DNA of 64,000 bases from the NCBI GenBank assembly GCA_902775375.1, contig CACYLU010000002.1:186001-250000 (forward strand), given 5' to 3'. The DNA comes from an uncultured Bacteroidales bacterium (GTDB lineage: Bacteria > Bacteroidota > Bacteroidia > Bacteroidales > Bacteroidaceae). The notes beneath the pieces are model-generated. The model had not been told where the DNA came from, did no database searches, and saw only the letters and a program-made list of their open reading frames with translations. Numbering within the stretch: position 1 is the stretch's first letter; each line of letters starts with the position of its first letter. Positions 63,394 through 64,000 of the stretch are shown here, piece by piece. The position numbers were made by a program, and so were the translations under genes.

Positions 63394-63560
63394 AAAGGAA
63401 TATTTTTCTAAAAATATTTCGAGAAGCATGGGACACGGTCCTATCTATATGTGAGAAAATGTTTACATAAGTATGTCCGGTAAGGAAACTTATCGGGCTT
63501 TGTCATGAAAAAGACATGATATTGTTTGGTGATTTGGGGATAGTAAGCTATATTTGAGAC

Positions 63561-63890
63561 ATGAAAAGGATAGTGACACTGATGTTGGGGGTGATAATGG
63601 CTTTGCAGCTGTGGGCAGACAACTCGCTGCAAGCTGGGCAGCAGGTGACCATCGACAACGACTGCTACGCCACCGTTGTGCCTGAGACATTGGAAAAGCT
63701 GGATGAGTATATCCACAACGAGAACTTCAACATGTATAGCACCTTCTTCAAGTTTGGCTATGCCACCAACCTGGACAAAGACACTCACGCTGTGGTGGTG
63801 AAAGTGCAGGGCAAGAAGGCGCAGATTAGGCTGGACAACCACATGCTGTGGTGGGTATGGACAGATAGCATTAACTTACGCAATCAGTAA
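63561..63890 (+). CDS. Small secreted protein of unknown function
   Basis: 109 residues with signal peptide MKRIVTLMLGVIMALQLWA. The mature part is acidic at first ('DNSLQAGQQVTIDNDCYATVVPETLEKLDEYIHNENF') and ends in a tryptophan-rich stretch 'HMLWWVWTDSINLRNQ'. I do not recognise a family. Codon use and the terminator downstream argue that it is real. It lies 107 bp after the MGHGP tails of the copy B module. Confidence 0.68.
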   Translation: MKRIVTLMLGVIMALQLWADNSLQAGQQVTIDNDCYATVVPETLEKLDEYIHNENFNMYSTFFKFGYATNLDKDTHAVVVKVQGKKAQIRLDNHMLWWVWTDSINLRNQ

Positions 63891-63955
63891 AGTAAGCTGG
63901 GTTGTTTACCAAAGAAGACTAAGGGAAGCTGTTATCATCAGCATAAGTATTTCAG

Positions 63956-63985
63956 AAAGGCGGTTGATCATGACCGCCTTTTTCA
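63956..63985 (+). terminator. Terminator hairpin
   Basis: aaaggcggt (63956-63964) pairs perfectly with accgccttt (63973-63981), then T; downstream of the small secreted protein gene. Confidence 0.85.
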
Positions 63986-64000
63986 TATCCTCTGTGGTGA

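Overview
The window looks like a chromosome segment of a Bacteroidales bacterium, most likely Prevotella or a close relative. The reasons are promoters of the Bacteroidetes sigma-ABfr type (TTTG, about 20 bp, TAnnTTTG), start codons mostly without Shine-Dalgarno sequences, and lineage families such as TamL, DUF4301, DUF4296, DUF4298, PepSY-like lipoproteins and a RelA with a degenerate HD domain. The placement is an inference; no rRNA is present to confirm it. The window holds about 46 protein genes and four tRNA genes, and no CRISPR array, phage or intact insertion sequence was seen.

Layout. 1-1.5 kb: the 3' end of htpG, two tandem tRNA-Arg genes and a tRNA-Val. 1.6-9.2 kb: a YccF membrane protein, DUF4301-purT, a membrane metallophosphoesterase, a small winged-helix protein, and relA-dgkA. 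9.2-14 kb: transporters, a HAD phosphatase, fabD and a hotdog thioesterase. 14-20.7 kb: an MBL-fold hydrolase behind a very large DUF4011 helicase-nuclease. 20.8-33.5 kb: a GH3 beta-xylosidase, a PepSY-like lipoprotein, an ABC exporter, a repeat-rich gap, an SMR exporter, CorA, a GH51 arabinofuranosidase, an S9 peptidase and a second thioesterase. 33.7-41 kb: DUF4298, inositol phosphate synthase, then a sugar kinase fused to a RapZ C-terminal domain beside a MurU-like nucleotidyltransferase (probable peptidoglycan sugar recycling), a SIMPL protein, an EFR1 ferredoxin and a hexuronate-type transporter. 41-50 kb: TamL, an rRNA/tRNA methyltransferase, DUF4296-lspA-DksA-like-ileS. 50-58 kb: DUF1015-umuD-umuC, a CE2 esterase, two glutathione peroxidases and clpB. 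58-64 kb: a ferredoxin-type aldo/keto reductase, an esterase, tRNA-Gly, a second MBL hydrolase and a small secreted protein, all set among repeats.

The enzymes GH3, GH51, CE2 and the secreted esterase, together with the hexuronate-type carrier, point to plant hemicellulose use, but they are scattered and not organised as a classic PUL (no SusC/SusD).

The most unusual material is non-coding. Two related modules of about 700 bp (26146-26817 and 62501-63218) share a degenerate coding block, an inverted pair of tandem microrepeats around an AT-rich palindrome, CCGCTAAA repeats and a strong outward promoter; the microrepeat unit differs completely between copies while the design is kept. In addition, three sites in the last 6 kb carry a duplicated 3' end of a coding sequence behind a hairpin (58698-58821, 60305-60428, 63367-63454); in one, all differences are synonymous. 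Five terminators share the stem AAAGGCTGC.
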